Assembly: GCF_036170895.1 (NCBI RefSeq)
Contig: NZ_CP108036.1
Location: forward strand, 5,697,501-5,761,500
DNA length: 64,000 nt
Source: Streptomyces erythrochromogenes
Lineage (GTDB): Bacteria > Actinomycetota > Actinomycetes > Streptomycetales > Streptomycetaceae
Direction: 5' to 3'
The position numbers were made by a program, and so were the translations under genes. This document shows positions 1 through 7,705 of this stretch, piece after piece. The first letter of the stretch is position 1. Each line of letters opens with the position of its first letter. The notes below the pieces were generated by a model. That model was given only the letters and a program-made list of their open reading frames with translations, had not been told where the DNA came from and did not search any database.

Positions 1-282
1 ATGGCGCACGCGGATGGCTGGATCCGGGCGGGGGAGCTCAGCTCCCGCGCCTCCCGCAGCCAGCCGCAGGTCTCGCGCCTGCTGGCCCAGATGGTCGGCG
101 CGGGATATGCCGAGCGCAAGCCGTGCACGAGTGACCGGAGGGGGTTCGACGTCCGGCTCACGCCGTCCGGCCGCGAGCTCTTCTCGCAGTCCGTCGTCAC
201 CATGGAAACGGTGCTGCGAGAGGTGGCTGAAAATAGCGCAGAGGTGAGGGACGTTATGGGGCTAACCGTTACTCGCGAGTAG
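1..282 (+). CDS. MarR-family transcriptional regulator, C-terminal part (cut by window start)
   Basis: This is the C-terminal part of a winged-helix DNA-binding repressor. The visible residues cover the recognition helix and wing of a MarR fold: SRSQPQVSRLLAQM is the recognition helix, and the wing follows with the Asp-Arg-Arg of CTSDRRGFDV and the 'LTPSGREL' segment that opens the C-terminal dimerisation helix. MarR proteins are usually 140-160 residues, so 50-60 N-terminal residues are probably missing; the ATG at base 1 is most likely internal. It ends at a TAG at 280-282 and is followed by a hairpin that could terminate it. The ligand and targets cannot be told from the sequence. Confidence 0.8.
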   Translation: MAHADGWIRAGELSSRASRSQPQVSRLLAQMVGAGYAERKPCTSDRRGFDVRLTPSGRELFSQSVVTMETVLREVAENSAEVRDVMGLTVTRE

Positions 283-413
283 GGTAATCGTCGGCGCCTT
301 TGACCTGTCTGCTAACGTCCCAGGTCAATCGCAGTTCCGAGCCGTCCTGGACATTCGTTCACGGCGGCGGAGAAGGCTTACCGGGGGGAGGCCATGCGAT
401 CGCGCCGACGGGA

Positions 414-445
414 ACGGGCCCGACATGTGGCCATGCCGGGCCCGT
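414..445 (+). terminator. Hairpin terminator between the MarR gene and the SARP gene
   Basis: A 14-bp stem with one mismatch (414-427 paired with 432-445, loop 428-431, core GGGCCCG/CGGGCCC) is followed by TTC. It lies after the MarR stop codon and 88 bp before the chosen SARP start. It may end the MarR transcript or sit in the SARP leader. Confidence 0.5.
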
Positions 446-532
446 TTCAGAACTCCCCCACGCAAGGCGGAGGCGTTCAGCCGTAAACGGCCGATGATGC
501 CTTCGCCGACGGCAGCTGAATTCGGGGGAGAC

Positions 533-1915
533 ATGCTCAATCAGACGATGTCGCGAACACTCGGCCGCGTTCCGGCGGCCCGCGGCCCCGTGGCGGCGCA
601 GTCCGGCTCCCGGGGCGCGGCAATGACAGGTGTCCGATCGAATCCGTCCGGCGGGCCCGGTACCCGGCCTGCGGCCGCCGCGGACCCGGGGGTGTCCTTC
701 CGGCTCCTCGGACCGCTGGAGATCGCCACCGGGGCCGGACCGCTCCCGCTGCGGGGGATGAACCAGCGCGCCATCCTCGCCTTCCTGCTGCTCCACGCCA
801 ACCAGGTGGTCGCCACCGGCGACCTCATGCAGGTCCTCTGGCCGAACGGGGACGCCCCGGCCACCGCGCGCAAGGTGCTGCAGAACACCATCTCGGCGCT
901 GCGCGGCGTACTCGCCCGCGGGGCCGTACCGGCCCACGCCGCCTCACTGGTCAGCCAGGCTCCCGGTTACATGCTGCGGATGGCGCCGGGAGTCCTCGAC
1001 CTCGAACGCTTCCGGGTCCTCGCGGACCAGGGCCGCGACGCGCTGGCTGCCGGGCAGCCGGAGAGCGCCGCCCGCCTGCTGCGTGCCGCGCTGGGGCTGT
1101 GGCGGGGCCGGGCTGCGCAGGAACTCGCCGAATCCGGCGTCGAGTGGCCGCAGCTGGCCGTGGTGGACAGCGCCCGCACCGCGGCGTTCGAGGACTACTG
1201 CGACGCGGAACTGCGCAACGGACGCCACCACGAGGTGATCGGCGGCCTGGAGGCCGGGGCGGCCGCCGAGCCCTCCCGGGAGCGCTCCTGCCACCTCCTC
1301 ATGCTCGCCCTCTACCGGGCCGGCCACCAGGCCGAAGCCCTGCGGGCGTACGAGCGGCTCCACCAGCAGCTGAGCAAGGACTTCGGCGTCCAGCCCGGTC
1401 GCGAGGTGCGCGACCTGCACCAGGCGATCATCAACCAGGACCCCGCACTGCTCCCGTCCGGCGGCCCGGACCTCGACTTCAGCTCCCAGTCCGACCCCGA
1501 ACTGGACCTGCTGTTCGCCCTGCTGGCACTGGTGCAGCGCCAGCGGCGCCCGCACGTGGTCACCCTCGCCGGCGATCCGGGGGGAGGCCAGGGCTGGCTC
1601 CTCTCCGAACTGGCGAGCACGCTGCGCCAGGACGGCCAGGTCACCGTCTGGCACGTGCGCACCGGTCCGGACGGCGCCGCGCTCGGCGACGACCTGCGCG
1701 CCGCCCTGCGCCGCGCCACCCCGTACCGCCCGCTGGTGGTGGTCGCCGAGAACCTGCACGACGTGGGCGGCGGCGTGCCGGAATGCGTCGGCGAGGTGAT
1801 CCGTACGGCGGGCCGCACACCCCTGCTCGTGGTGCTGACCGCCCGAGCCGAACCCGAGAGCCTCTGGCCCGGTTGGAACGCGGCCGTCCCCTGGTCGACC
1901 ACCATCATGGTCTGA
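533..1915 (+). CDS. SARP-family (AfsR/DnrI-like) transcriptional regulator with degenerate ATPase-like C-terminus
   Basis: About 460 residues. The N-terminus is a low-complexity leader. From about residue 53 there is an OmpR-like winged helix ('FRLLGPLEI', then the RAILAFLLLHANQVV and DLMQVLWPN helices), followed by a bacterial transcriptional activation domain at about 155-305 (LDLERFRVLADQGRDAL ... GREVRDLHQAII). This order defines Streptomyces antibiotic regulatory proteins. From about 340 a nucleoside-triphosphatase-like segment begins, but its P-loop reads GDPGGGQGW with Gln where the Lys should be, and the protein stops soon after a Walker-B-like VVVAENLHD. I chose the ATG at 533 because GGGGGAG lies three bases upstream; an in-frame ATG at 494 lacks this. 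No biosynthetic gene cluster is adjacent, so the target is unknown. Confidence 0.85.
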   Translation: MLNQTMSRTLGRVPAARGPVAAQSGSRGAAMTGVRSNPSGGPGTRPAAAADPGVSFRLLGPLEIATGAGPLPLRGMNQRAILAFLLLHANQVVATGDLMQVLWPNGDAPATARKVLQNTISALRGVLARGAVPAHAASLVSQAPGYMLRMAPGVLDLERFRVLADQGRDALAAGQPESAARLLRAALGLWRGRAAQELAESGVEWPQLAVVDSARTAAFEDYCDAELRNGRHHEVIGGLEAGAAAEPSRERSCHLLMLALYRAGHQAEALRAYERLHQQLSKDFGVQPGREVRDLHQAIINQDPALLPSGGPDLDFSSQSDPELDLLFALLALVQRQRRPHVVTLAGDPGGGQGWLLSELASTLRQDGQVTVWHVRTGPDGAALGDDLRAALRRATPYRPLVVVAENLHDVGGGVPECVGEVIRTAGRTPLLVVLTARAEPESLWPGWNAAVPWSTTIMV

Positions 1916-1930
1916 CGCCAACCGTCTGGT

Positions 1931-2554
1931 TCAGGACTTTTCCGGCGACGTCAGGTCGATCAGGCGGCAGACCGTTTCGATGTCGATCTTTACCTGGGCG
2001 ATCGAGGCGCGGCCCGACAGCCAGGTGATCAGCGCGGAGTGCCAGGTGTGCTCGATGACCCGGACGGCCGACAGCTGTTCCGCCGTCGGCGGGTGCTCCA
2101 GGCCCATCGCGTCCAGGATGATCGCCGTGGTCAGGCGGGACACGGTGTCGACCTCGGGGCTCACGCTGCGGTCCGCGAAGGTCAGCGCCCGCACCATCGC
2201 GTCGGCCAGCTGCGGCTCCCGCTGGAGGGCGCGGAAGGCGCGCATCAGGGTCTCCGCGACGCGTGCCGCCGGCTCGTCCCCGGCGGGCGGGCGCTTGCGC
2301 AGCGTGGTGTGCATGTGCTGGAGCTGGTCCTGCATGGTGGCGACCAGCAGGTGCACCTTGGACGGGAAGTAGCGGTAGAGCGTCCCCAGGGCCACGCCGG
2401 CGGCCTCGGCGACCTCGCGCATCTGGACGGCGTCGAAGCCGCCCCGGCTGGCCAGCTGGGCACTCGCGTGCAGGATCCGGCGGCGGCGTGCCTCCTGGCG
2501 CTCCGTCAGGGGAGGCGACGCCGGTGTGGTGACGGCCTTCACTTCCGCACTCAT
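1931..2554 (-). CDS. kstR: TetR-family repressor, KstR type (sterol/acyl-CoA catabolism regulator)
   Basis: 207 residues, the usual TetR length. The helix-turn-helix is at about residues 25-70 and contains GGFDAVQMREVAEAAGV and GTLYRYFPSKVHLLV. From memory these are very close to the DNA-binding domain of mycobacterial KstR, the repressor of cholesterol-degradation genes that responds to sterol-derived CoA thioesters. The call is supported independently by three perfect KstR-type operators in the window (2705-2718, 23195-23208, 28548-28561), two of which precede beta-oxidation genes of the kinds that KstR controls in Mycobacterium. The operator upstream of this gene, 151 bp before the ATG, could serve autoregulation. 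The C-terminal ligand domain is diverse, so the inducer (sterol CoA or another acyl-CoA) is inferred. Confidence 0.85.
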   Translation of the reverse strand: MSAEVKAVTTPASPPLTERQEARRRRILHASAQLASRGGFDAVQMREVAEAAGVALGTLYRYFPSKVHLLVATMQDQLQHMHTTLRKRPPAGDEPAARVAETLMRAFRALQREPQLADAMVRALTFADRSVSPEVDTVSRLTTAIILDAMGLEHPPTAEQLSAVRVIEHTWHSALITWLSGRASIAQVKIDIETVCRLIDLTSPEKS

Positions 2555-2704
2555 GTGTCCCGTTCCGTGTCGTTGCGCGGGCTGTTTCCGGGCTGATCCG
2601 CAGCCAGCATCTCAGGCGCCGCGGTCGTGGCGCGAATCACCTGCTCCATCTCTTACGGTGTGGTTTCCGGCCGGTAGATTCAATGCTCTTGGACGGATCA
2701 AGTC

Positions 2705-2718
2705 TGAAACTTGTTCTA
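2705..2718. promoter_or_regulatory. KstR-type operator between kstR and the GT4 operon
   Basis: TGAAACTTGTTCTA fits the mycobacterial KstR consensus TNNAACNNGTTNNA at every fixed base. It lies in the 217-bp divergent region, 54 bp before the glycosyltransferase GTG and 151 bp before the kstR ATG. It could control either gene or both. Confidence 0.75.
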
Positions 2719-2771
2719 CATTATCCGAGCGGTTACGCTCCGGCGAAAGTGCAGTGAGAAGGGGGCCGAGA

Positions 2772-4091
2772 GTGACCGCTGAGGCCGTGGCGACGAGCCC
2801 TTTCGCGGGTCCCGCCGACGACGGTGAGCGTCCGCTGCGCATCGCCCTCCTCACCTATAAGGGGAACCCGTTCTGCGGCGGTCAGGGCGTCTACGTACGT
2901 CACCTCTCGCGCGAGCTGGTCCGCCTCGGGCACTCCGTCGAGGTCATCGGCGCGCAGCCCTACCCGGTGCTCGACACGGGTGCCACGCTCACCGAGCTGC
3001 CGAGCCTCGACCTGTACCGCAGCCCCGACCCCTTCCGTACGCCGGGGCGCGACGAGTACCGGGACTGGATCGACGCCCTCGAGGTCGCGACGATGTGGAC
3101 CGGCGGCTTTCCCGAGCCGCTGACGTTCTCGCTGCGCGCCCGCCGCCATCTGCGGGATCGGGCGGGCGAGTTCGACGTCATCCACGACAACCAGACCCTC
3201 GGCTACGGTCTGCTCGGCGACCTCGGCGCGCCGCTGGTGACGACGATCCACCACCCCATCACCGTCGACCGCAAGCTCGACCTCGACGCCGCGCAGGGCC
3301 GCGTGAAGCGGGCCTCCGTGCGCCGCTGGTACGCCTTCACCCGCATGCAGGGCCGCGTGGCCCGCAAGCTGCCGTCCGTGCTCACCGTCTCCGGGTCCTC
3401 CCGGCAGGAGATCGCCGACCACCTCGGCGTCCGGGACGAGCGCATCCACGTCGTGCACATCGGCGCCGACACCGACCTGTGGTCGCCCGACGCGTCGGTG
3501 GCGGAGGTGCCCGGCCGCATCGTGACCACCTCCAGCGCCGACGTGCCGCTCAAGGGCCTGGTCTTCCTCGTCGAGGCGCTCGCGAAGCTGCGCACCGAGC
3601 AGCCCGACGCCCACCTCGTCGTGGTCGGCAAGCGCGCCGAGCAGGGCCCCGTGGCCCGCGCCATCGAGACGTACGGCCTCCAGGACGCCGTCCGCTTCGT
3701 CAAGGGCATCACCGACGCCGAGCTCGTCGACCTGGTGCGCAGCGCGCAGGTGGCGTGCGTGCCGTCGCTGTACGAGGGCTTCTCGCTCCCGGCGGCCGAG
3801 GCCATGGCCACCGGCACCCCGCTCGTGGCCACCACCGGCGGTGCGATCCCCGAGGTCGCCGGACCCGACGGCGAGACCTGCCTCGCCGTGCCGCCCGGCG
3901 ACGCCGGCGCGCTGGCCGCCGCGCTGGGCCGGATGCTGGGCGATCCACAGCTGCGGGCCCGCCTCGGCGCGGCCGGACGCGAACGGGTCCTGACCCGTTT
4001 CACCTGGGCCGCCGCCGCCGAGGGAACCGCCGCGCACTACCGTGCCGCCATCGAGCAGTCCCGGGCCGCCCGCAGCCGCCGCGCGCGGTGA
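2772..4091 (+). CDS. GT4-family (GT-B fold) glycosyltransferase
   Basis: 439 residues from the GTG at 2772, chosen because AGAAGGGGG precedes it; homology also begins here. The N-terminal Rossmann domain starts LRIALLTYKGNPFCGGQGVY, with the Gly-Gly-Gln-Gly loop typical of GT4 enzymes. The C-terminal domain has the family EX7E motif in YEGFSLPAAEAMATG, which holds the nucleotide-sugar donor. GT4 enzymes are retaining transferases that build polysaccharides, glycolipids or glycosides; the acceptor here is unknown. The methyltransferase and toroid genes follow on the same strand within 65 bp or by direct overlap, so the three probably work on one product. A KstR-type operator lies 54 bp upstream. 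Confidence 0.85.
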   Translation: MTAEAVATSPFAGPADDGERPLRIALLTYKGNPFCGGQGVYVRHLSRELVRLGHSVEVIGAQPYPVLDTGATLTELPSLDLYRSPDPFRTPGRDEYRDWIDALEVATMWTGGFPEPLTFSLRARRHLRDRAGEFDVIHDNQTLGYGLLGDLGAPLVTTIHHPITVDRKLDLDAAQGRVKRASVRRWYAFTRMQGRVARKLPSVLTVSGSSRQEIADHLGVRDERIHVVHIGADTDLWSPDASVAEVPGRIVTTSSADVPLKGLVFLVEALAKLRTEQPDAHLVVVGKRAEQGPVARAIETYGLQDAVRFVKGITDAELVDLVRSAQVACVPSLYEGFSLPAAEAMATGTPLVATTGGAIPEVAGPDGETCLAVPPGDAGALAAALGRMLGDPQLRARLGAAGRERVLTRFTWAAAAEGTAAHYRAAIEQSRAARSRRAR

Positions 4092-4155
4092 CCTTCCGCC
4101 TCATCCACACCGTCCCCACCCCCGTACACCCCCGCGACCGCGAAGGCAGGACCCC

Positions 4156-4890
4156 GTGCTGACCGTCGATTTCTCCCGGTTCCCGCTCGCCGCAGGCGAT
4201 CGCGTACTCGACCTCGGCTGCGGCGCAGGCCGCCACGCCTTCGAGTGCTACCGGAGAGGCGCCCAGGTGGTCGCCGTCGACCGCAACGGCGAGGAGATCC
4301 GCGAGGTCGCCAAGTGGTTCGCCGCGATGAAGGAGGCCGGTGAGGCCCCGGCCGGTGCCACCGCCACCGCGATGGAGGGCGACGCCCTGGCCCTGCCCTT
4401 CCCCGACGACTCCTTCGACGTCGTCATCATCTCCGAGGTGATGGAGCACATCCACGACGACAAGGGCGTGCTCGCGGAGATGGTCCGCGTGCTCAAGCCG
4501 GGCGGGCGCATCGCCATAACCGTCCCGCGCTACGGCCCGGAGAAGATCTGCTGGGCGCTGTCCGACGCCTACCACGAGGTCGAGGGCGGCCACATCCGCA
4601 TCTACAAGGCGGACGAGCTGCTCGGCAAGATGCGGGCCGCGGGCCTCAAGCCGTACGGCACGCACCACGCGCACGGGCTGCACTCGCCGTACTGGTGGCT
4701 CAAGTGCGCCTTCGGCGTGGACAACGACAAGGCGCTGCCGGTCAAGGCGTACCACAAGCTCCTGGTCTGGGACATCATGAAGAAGCCGCTCGCGACGCGG
4801 CTCGCGGAGCAGGCCCTCAACCCGCTCATCGGCAAGAGCTTCGTCGCGTACGCGACCAAGCCCCACCTTCCCGTCGGCGCGACCCAGTGA
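4156..4890 (+). CDS. Class I SAM-dependent methyltransferase (UbiE/Methyltransf_11 type)
   Basis: 244 residues from the GTG at 4156, with GAAGGCAGGA just upstream. Motif I is VLDLGCGAGRHAFE, followed by an acidic end of strand beta-2 (VVAVDRNGEE) and motif IV/post-I in FDVVIISEVMEHIHD. VLKPGGRIAITVPR is the conserved motif VI region. This architecture transfers a methyl group from S-adenosylmethionine to a small molecule or lipid. The gene sits between the glycosyltransferase and the toroid gene and its stop codon overlaps the next start (GTGA), so it belongs to the same operon. The substrate is unknown. Confidence 0.85.
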   Translation: MLTVDFSRFPLAAGDRVLDLGCGAGRHAFECYRRGAQVVAVDRNGEEIREVAKWFAAMKEAGEAPAGATATAMEGDALALPFPDDSFDVVIISEVMEHIHDDKGVLAEMVRVLKPGGRIAITVPRYGPEKICWALSDAYHEVEGGHIRIYKADELLGKMRAAGLKPYGTHHAHGLHSPYWWLKCAFGVDNDKALPVKAYHKLLVWDIMKKPLATRLAEQALNPLIGKSFVAYATKPHLPVGATQ

Positions 4891-5969
4891 GCTCGCCCGG
4901 GCGTACCGAACACCTCGTCCTGGATGGCGTACTGACCGCGGAGCAGGCCGCCGAGACGGTCGCGGGCATCCTCGCGGTGCAGCGCGCCGACGGCGCCATC
5001 CCGTGGTTCCGCGGTCACCACCTCGACCCGTGGGACCACACCGAGGCGGCGATGGCGCTGGACGCGGCCGGGGAGCACGAGGCGGCCGACCGGGCGTACG
5101 CGTGGCTGGCCCGGCACCAGAACCAGGACGGTTCCTGGTACGCGGCCTACGCCGACCGGCCCGACGGTGTGGACACCGCCGAGCCGCAGGACGCGAGCCG
5201 CGAGAGCAACTTCACCGCCTACATAGCCGTCGGCGTCTGGCACCACTACCTGTCGACCGGCGACGACACCTTCCTCGACCGCATGTGGCCGTCCGTCCAC
5301 TCTGCCGTGGAGTGCGTGCTGTCGCTGCAACAGCCGGGTGGCGAGATCGGCTGGAAGCGGGAGGCGGACGGCACGCCGGTCACCGACGCGCTGCTGACCG
5401 GGTCCTCCTCCATCCACCAGGCGCTGCGCTGCGCGCTGGCGATCGCCGAGCACCGCGAGGAACCGCAGCCGGACTGGGAGCTCGCGGCGGGCGCGCTGCG
5501 GCATGCGATACGCCGTCACCCCGAGCGGTTCCTGGACAAGGACCACTACTCGATGGACTGGTACTACCCGGTCCTCGGGGGCGCCCTGACGGGCGAGGAG
5601 GCGAAGGCGCGGATCGAGGGGCGCTGGGACGAGTTCGTGGTCCCGGACCTGGGGGTGCGGTGCGTCCTGCCGAACCCGTGGGTGACGGGCGGCGAGTCCT
5701 GCGAGCTGGCGATCGCCCTGTGGGCGACGGGGGAGTCGGACCGGGCGCTGGAGATCCTGCGGTCGATCGGTCACCTGCGCGCGGACAACGGCATGTACTG
5801 GACGGGGTACGTCTTCCAGGACGAGGCGGTGTGGCCGGTGGAGCAGACGACGTGGACCGCCGGGTCGCTGCTGCTGGCCGTCGCGGCGCTGGGCGGGGAC
5901 GAGGCCACCACCGAGGTGTTCGGCGGGGGTTCGCTCCCGGCCGGGCTGGAGCCGGACTGCTGCGGCTGA
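4887..5969 (+). CDS. Alpha/alpha-toroid protein resembling prenyltransferase/squalene-cyclase repeat proteins
   Basis: 360 residues from the GTG at 4887, which overlaps the TGA of the methyltransferase gene (GTGA). It carries QW-like repeats: ILAVQRADGAIPWF near residue 30, WLARHQNQDGSWYAAYAD near 75 and VLSLQQPGGEIGW near 150. These are the kind found in terpene cyclases, protein prenyltransferase subunits and six-hairpin glycosidases. No cyclase DXDD or DDXXD motif is evident, so a catalytic cyclase role is doubtful. Homologues are usually labelled 'prenyltransferase' on the fold alone. Tight coupling suggests it acts on, or helps to make, the glycosyltransferase/methyltransferase product. 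Confidence 0.65.
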   Translation: MSSPGRTEHLVLDGVLTAEQAAETVAGILAVQRADGAIPWFRGHHLDPWDHTEAAMALDAAGEHEAADRAYAWLARHQNQDGSWYAAYADRPDGVDTAEPQDASRESNFTAYIAVGVWHHYLSTGDDTFLDRMWPSVHSAVECVLSLQQPGGEIGWKREADGTPVTDALLTGSSSIHQALRCALAIAEHREEPQPDWELAAGALRHAIRRHPERFLDKDHYSMDWYYPVLGGALTGEEAKARIEGRWDEFVVPDLGVRCVLPNPWVTGGESCELAIALWATGESDRALEILRSIGHLRADNGMYWTGYVFQDEAVWPVEQTTWTAGSLLLAVAALGGDEATTEVFGGGSLPAGLEPDCCG

Positions 5970-5986
5970 GCCGGACCTGACGTACG

Positions 5987-6026
5987 GAAGGGGCCCTTCC
6001 CGCCCGATGGCGGGGAGGGCCCCTTC
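5987..6026. terminator. Bidirectional hairpin terminator
   Basis: GAAGGGGCCCTTCC (5987-6000) pairs, with one mismatch, with the segment ending GGGCCCCTTC (to 6026). It lies between the convergent toroid gene and the small membrane protein gene at 6063 and could serve both. Confidence 0.75.
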
Positions 6027-6062
6027 GCGTGCCCGCGGGGCGGGGCGTGGGGGCGCGCGGCG

Positions 6063-6365
6063 TCAGCGGCGGTAGAGCCATCCGGCGACGGCGTGGCCGA
6101 CCAGGACGTAGACGACGGCGGCCAGGCCGTAGCCGATGACGACCTGGACCCATTCGCGGCTGAAGGTGAACAGGTCGTAGGACCAGCCGGCCAGCCAGCT
6201 CGCGGCGTCATGGATGAAGTTGACCAGTTCGTTGCCCTGGTTGGCGTCCAGGAACCAGAGCAGGATCCACAGGACGATCACGAAGGCAAGCACGTCCGCC
6301 ACCAGAGCGACGGCCCGGCCTGCCTGACTGCTTCCTCGGGTGCGTACTCGCGTGTGTGAGGTCAT
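6063..6365 (-). CDS. Small membrane protein, two transmembrane segments
   Basis: 100 residues from the ATG at 6365. A basic N-terminus is followed by a membrane segment around ALVADVLAFVIVLWILLWFL, a loop with LVNFIHDAASWLAGW, and a second hydrophobic segment VVIGYGLAAVVYVLVGHAVA before a short basic end. The layout is typical of small actinobacterial membrane proteins with no assigned function. It is divergent from the lipoprotein-like gene at 6478 and convergent with the toroid gene. No strong Shine-Dalgarno sequence is visible, so the start is moderately certain. Confidence 0.6.
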   Translation of the reverse strand: MTSHTRVRTRGSSQAGRAVALVADVLAFVIVLWILLWFLDANQGNELVNFIHDAASWLAGWSYDLFTFSREWVQVVIGYGLAAVVYVLVGHAVAGWLYRR

Positions 6366-6477
6366 GCTGCGCGTGTTGCCGCCCAGGCGCGTCGCAAACC
6401 CGAACGGGTCCGCCGGGTGGCGGGCCCGCGGGGCCGGGGTGAGGCTGCGGGTGACGCCTGAGTCCCCGGAGGAAACC

Positions 6478-7116
6478 GTGTCCGTACCCACGACCGTCCG
6501 ATTCCGTCGCGCCCTCACGGCAGTGGTCCTGTCGACCGCGCTGCTCGCCGGTGCCACCGCCTGCGGCAGCGGTGGCGGCGGTGCGCAGCGGGAGGAGCTG
6601 TCCGCCGCCTCGATGGGTGAGCTGGCCGCGCTCGCCGCCGCGGAGCCGGCGGCGGCGGAGGCCGACGAGCGGGCGGCCGTGACGCCTTCGCCGAGCACGT
6701 CCGCCGAGAAGCAGAAGTTCGCCAAGACGCGGTTCGTCGCCAACGCGTCGCTCGCGGCGGGCGCCACGTACCAGTGGATCGTCAAGCCGTACCGCGAGGG
6801 CAAGTTCAAGAAGGGGGCGAAGGGCCGGACCTTCGCGCTCATCAAGGCGGGCCTGGCGGGCGCCTTCGCGTACAACCGGCTGAAGGCGGCGGCCGACAAC
6901 GCCAAGGGCGACCCGCTGCTGTCGAAGGCGATGGCCCCGCTGACGGCGGGCATCGAGTCGCTGAAGGGCCTCGGCAGCAAGCTGCGCAAGGGCCAGGCGG
7001 GTGACGCCGACATCTCGTCCTTCGACGACGTCATCAACAGCGTGAAGGAGGCGGGCAAGAGCGCGGGCGCCGAGGTGACCAACAAGGTCCCGAGCGCCTC
7101 CCAGCTCGGCGGCTAG
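6478..7116 (+). CDS. Secreted protein, possible lipoprotein, function unknown
   Basis: 212 residues from the GTG at 6478, with GGAGGA six bases upstream. The basic N-terminus and hydrophobic core (ALTAVVLSTALLAG) lead to ATACGSGGGG. The Cys is in the position of a lipobox, but Ala rather than Leu is at -3, so lipidation is plausible and not certain. The mature part is rich in Ala, Lys and Glu and probably helical, with no recognisable domain. Confidence 0.6.
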   Translation: MSVPTTVRFRRALTAVVLSTALLAGATACGSGGGGAQREELSAASMGELAALAAAEPAAAEADERAAVTPSPSTSAEKQKFAKTRFVANASLAAGATYQWIVKPYREGKFKKGAKGRTFALIKAGLAGAFAYNRLKAAADNAKGDPLLSKAMAPLTAGIESLKGLGSKLRKGQAGDADISSFDDVINSVKEAGKSAGAEVTNKVPSASQLGG

Positions 7117-7194
7117 CCCCCCCGACCGTCGTGCGGCCCCGGGCCGGGGCGGGCGTCGCCGCCCCCTCGGCCGCGGGGCTGTTTGAATGGGCGG

Positions 7195-7590
7195 GTGATC
7201 GAGTACGTGTTGCTTGCCGGCGGGGTCGTCGGGGTCGGGTGGCTGGTGCGGCGCAAGCACCGGGCACGGGCGGCCGCCGCGCCCGTGCCGGGGATTCCCG
7301 GGATGGCGCGGCGGCCGGCCGGAGCGGGCCGCTGGCGGCCGGGACGGGTGTACGCCGACGGGGGCGCGGCCCGCTGGGTTCCCGAGCGCGGGGAGTCCGT
7401 GGAGCTGCCCGGGGGGCGGGCGACCGGGTTGCGGGTGCCGTCGGTGAAGGAGGGGATCTCCATCAATCCCGGCTCGCGGATCGTGACCTGCGCCTACGAC
7501 GGCGGCGGGAGCATCGAGATCGCCGTGATGCCGCTGGACGTGCGCGAGCTGCTGGAGGCCCTGCCGCAGGCGGACACGCCCTCGCCGTGA
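7195..7590 (+). CDS. Single-pass membrane-anchored hypothetical protein
   Basis: 131 residues from the GTG at 7195; a TTG at 7183 would add four residues. One N-terminal membrane segment (YVLLAGGVVGVGWLV) is followed by a basic stop-transfer stretch (RRKHRARAA) and a soluble domain of about 90 residues that is probably mostly beta (GGSIEIAVMPLDVRELLEAL). I do not recognise the family. The stop codon falls inside an array of 10-bp repeats that continues downstream, so the C-terminus may have been set by repeat expansion. Confidence 0.55.
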   Translation: MIEYVLLAGGVVGVGWLVRRKHRARAAAAPVPGIPGMARRPAGAGRWRPGRVYADGGAARWVPERGESVELPGGRATGLRVPSVKEGISINPGSRIVTCAYDGGGSIEIAVMPLDVRELLEALPQADTPSP

Positions 7591-7640
7591 GCCGCCGTGA
7601 GCCGCCGTGAGCCGCCGTGAGTCGCCGTGAGCTGCCGTGA
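7581..7640. repeat. Six tandem 10-bp units across a stop codon
   Basis: Six consecutive 10-bp units in register. The first is CTCGCCGTGA, three are GCCGCCGTGA, and two are variants (GTCGCCGTGA, GCTGCCGTGA). The TGA in the first unit ends the upstream gene, so every copy carries the stop. Slipped-strand duplication of the gene end is the simplest origin. Confidence 0.9.
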
Positions 7641-7646
7641 GCCGAC

Positions 7647-7687
7647 GGAGCCCCGGTCACCGCCGTGTGTGCGGTGGCCGGGGCTCC
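7647..7687. terminator. Strong hairpin terminator
   Basis: A 17-bp stem with one mismatch, 7647-7663 against 7671-7687, with a 7-base loop; the arms begin GGAGCCCCGG and end CCGGGGCTCC. It lies between the convergent genes ending at 7590 and 7706. Confidence 0.8.
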
Positions 7688-7705
7688 CTGGTGCCGTGCG
7701 GGCGG

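Noticed and set aside
2860..2880. A fourth KstR site inside the glycosyltransferase gene (AACCCGTT)
   Set aside because: It has the AACNNGTT core but the outer T and A of the consensus are missing, and it is inside the coding region.
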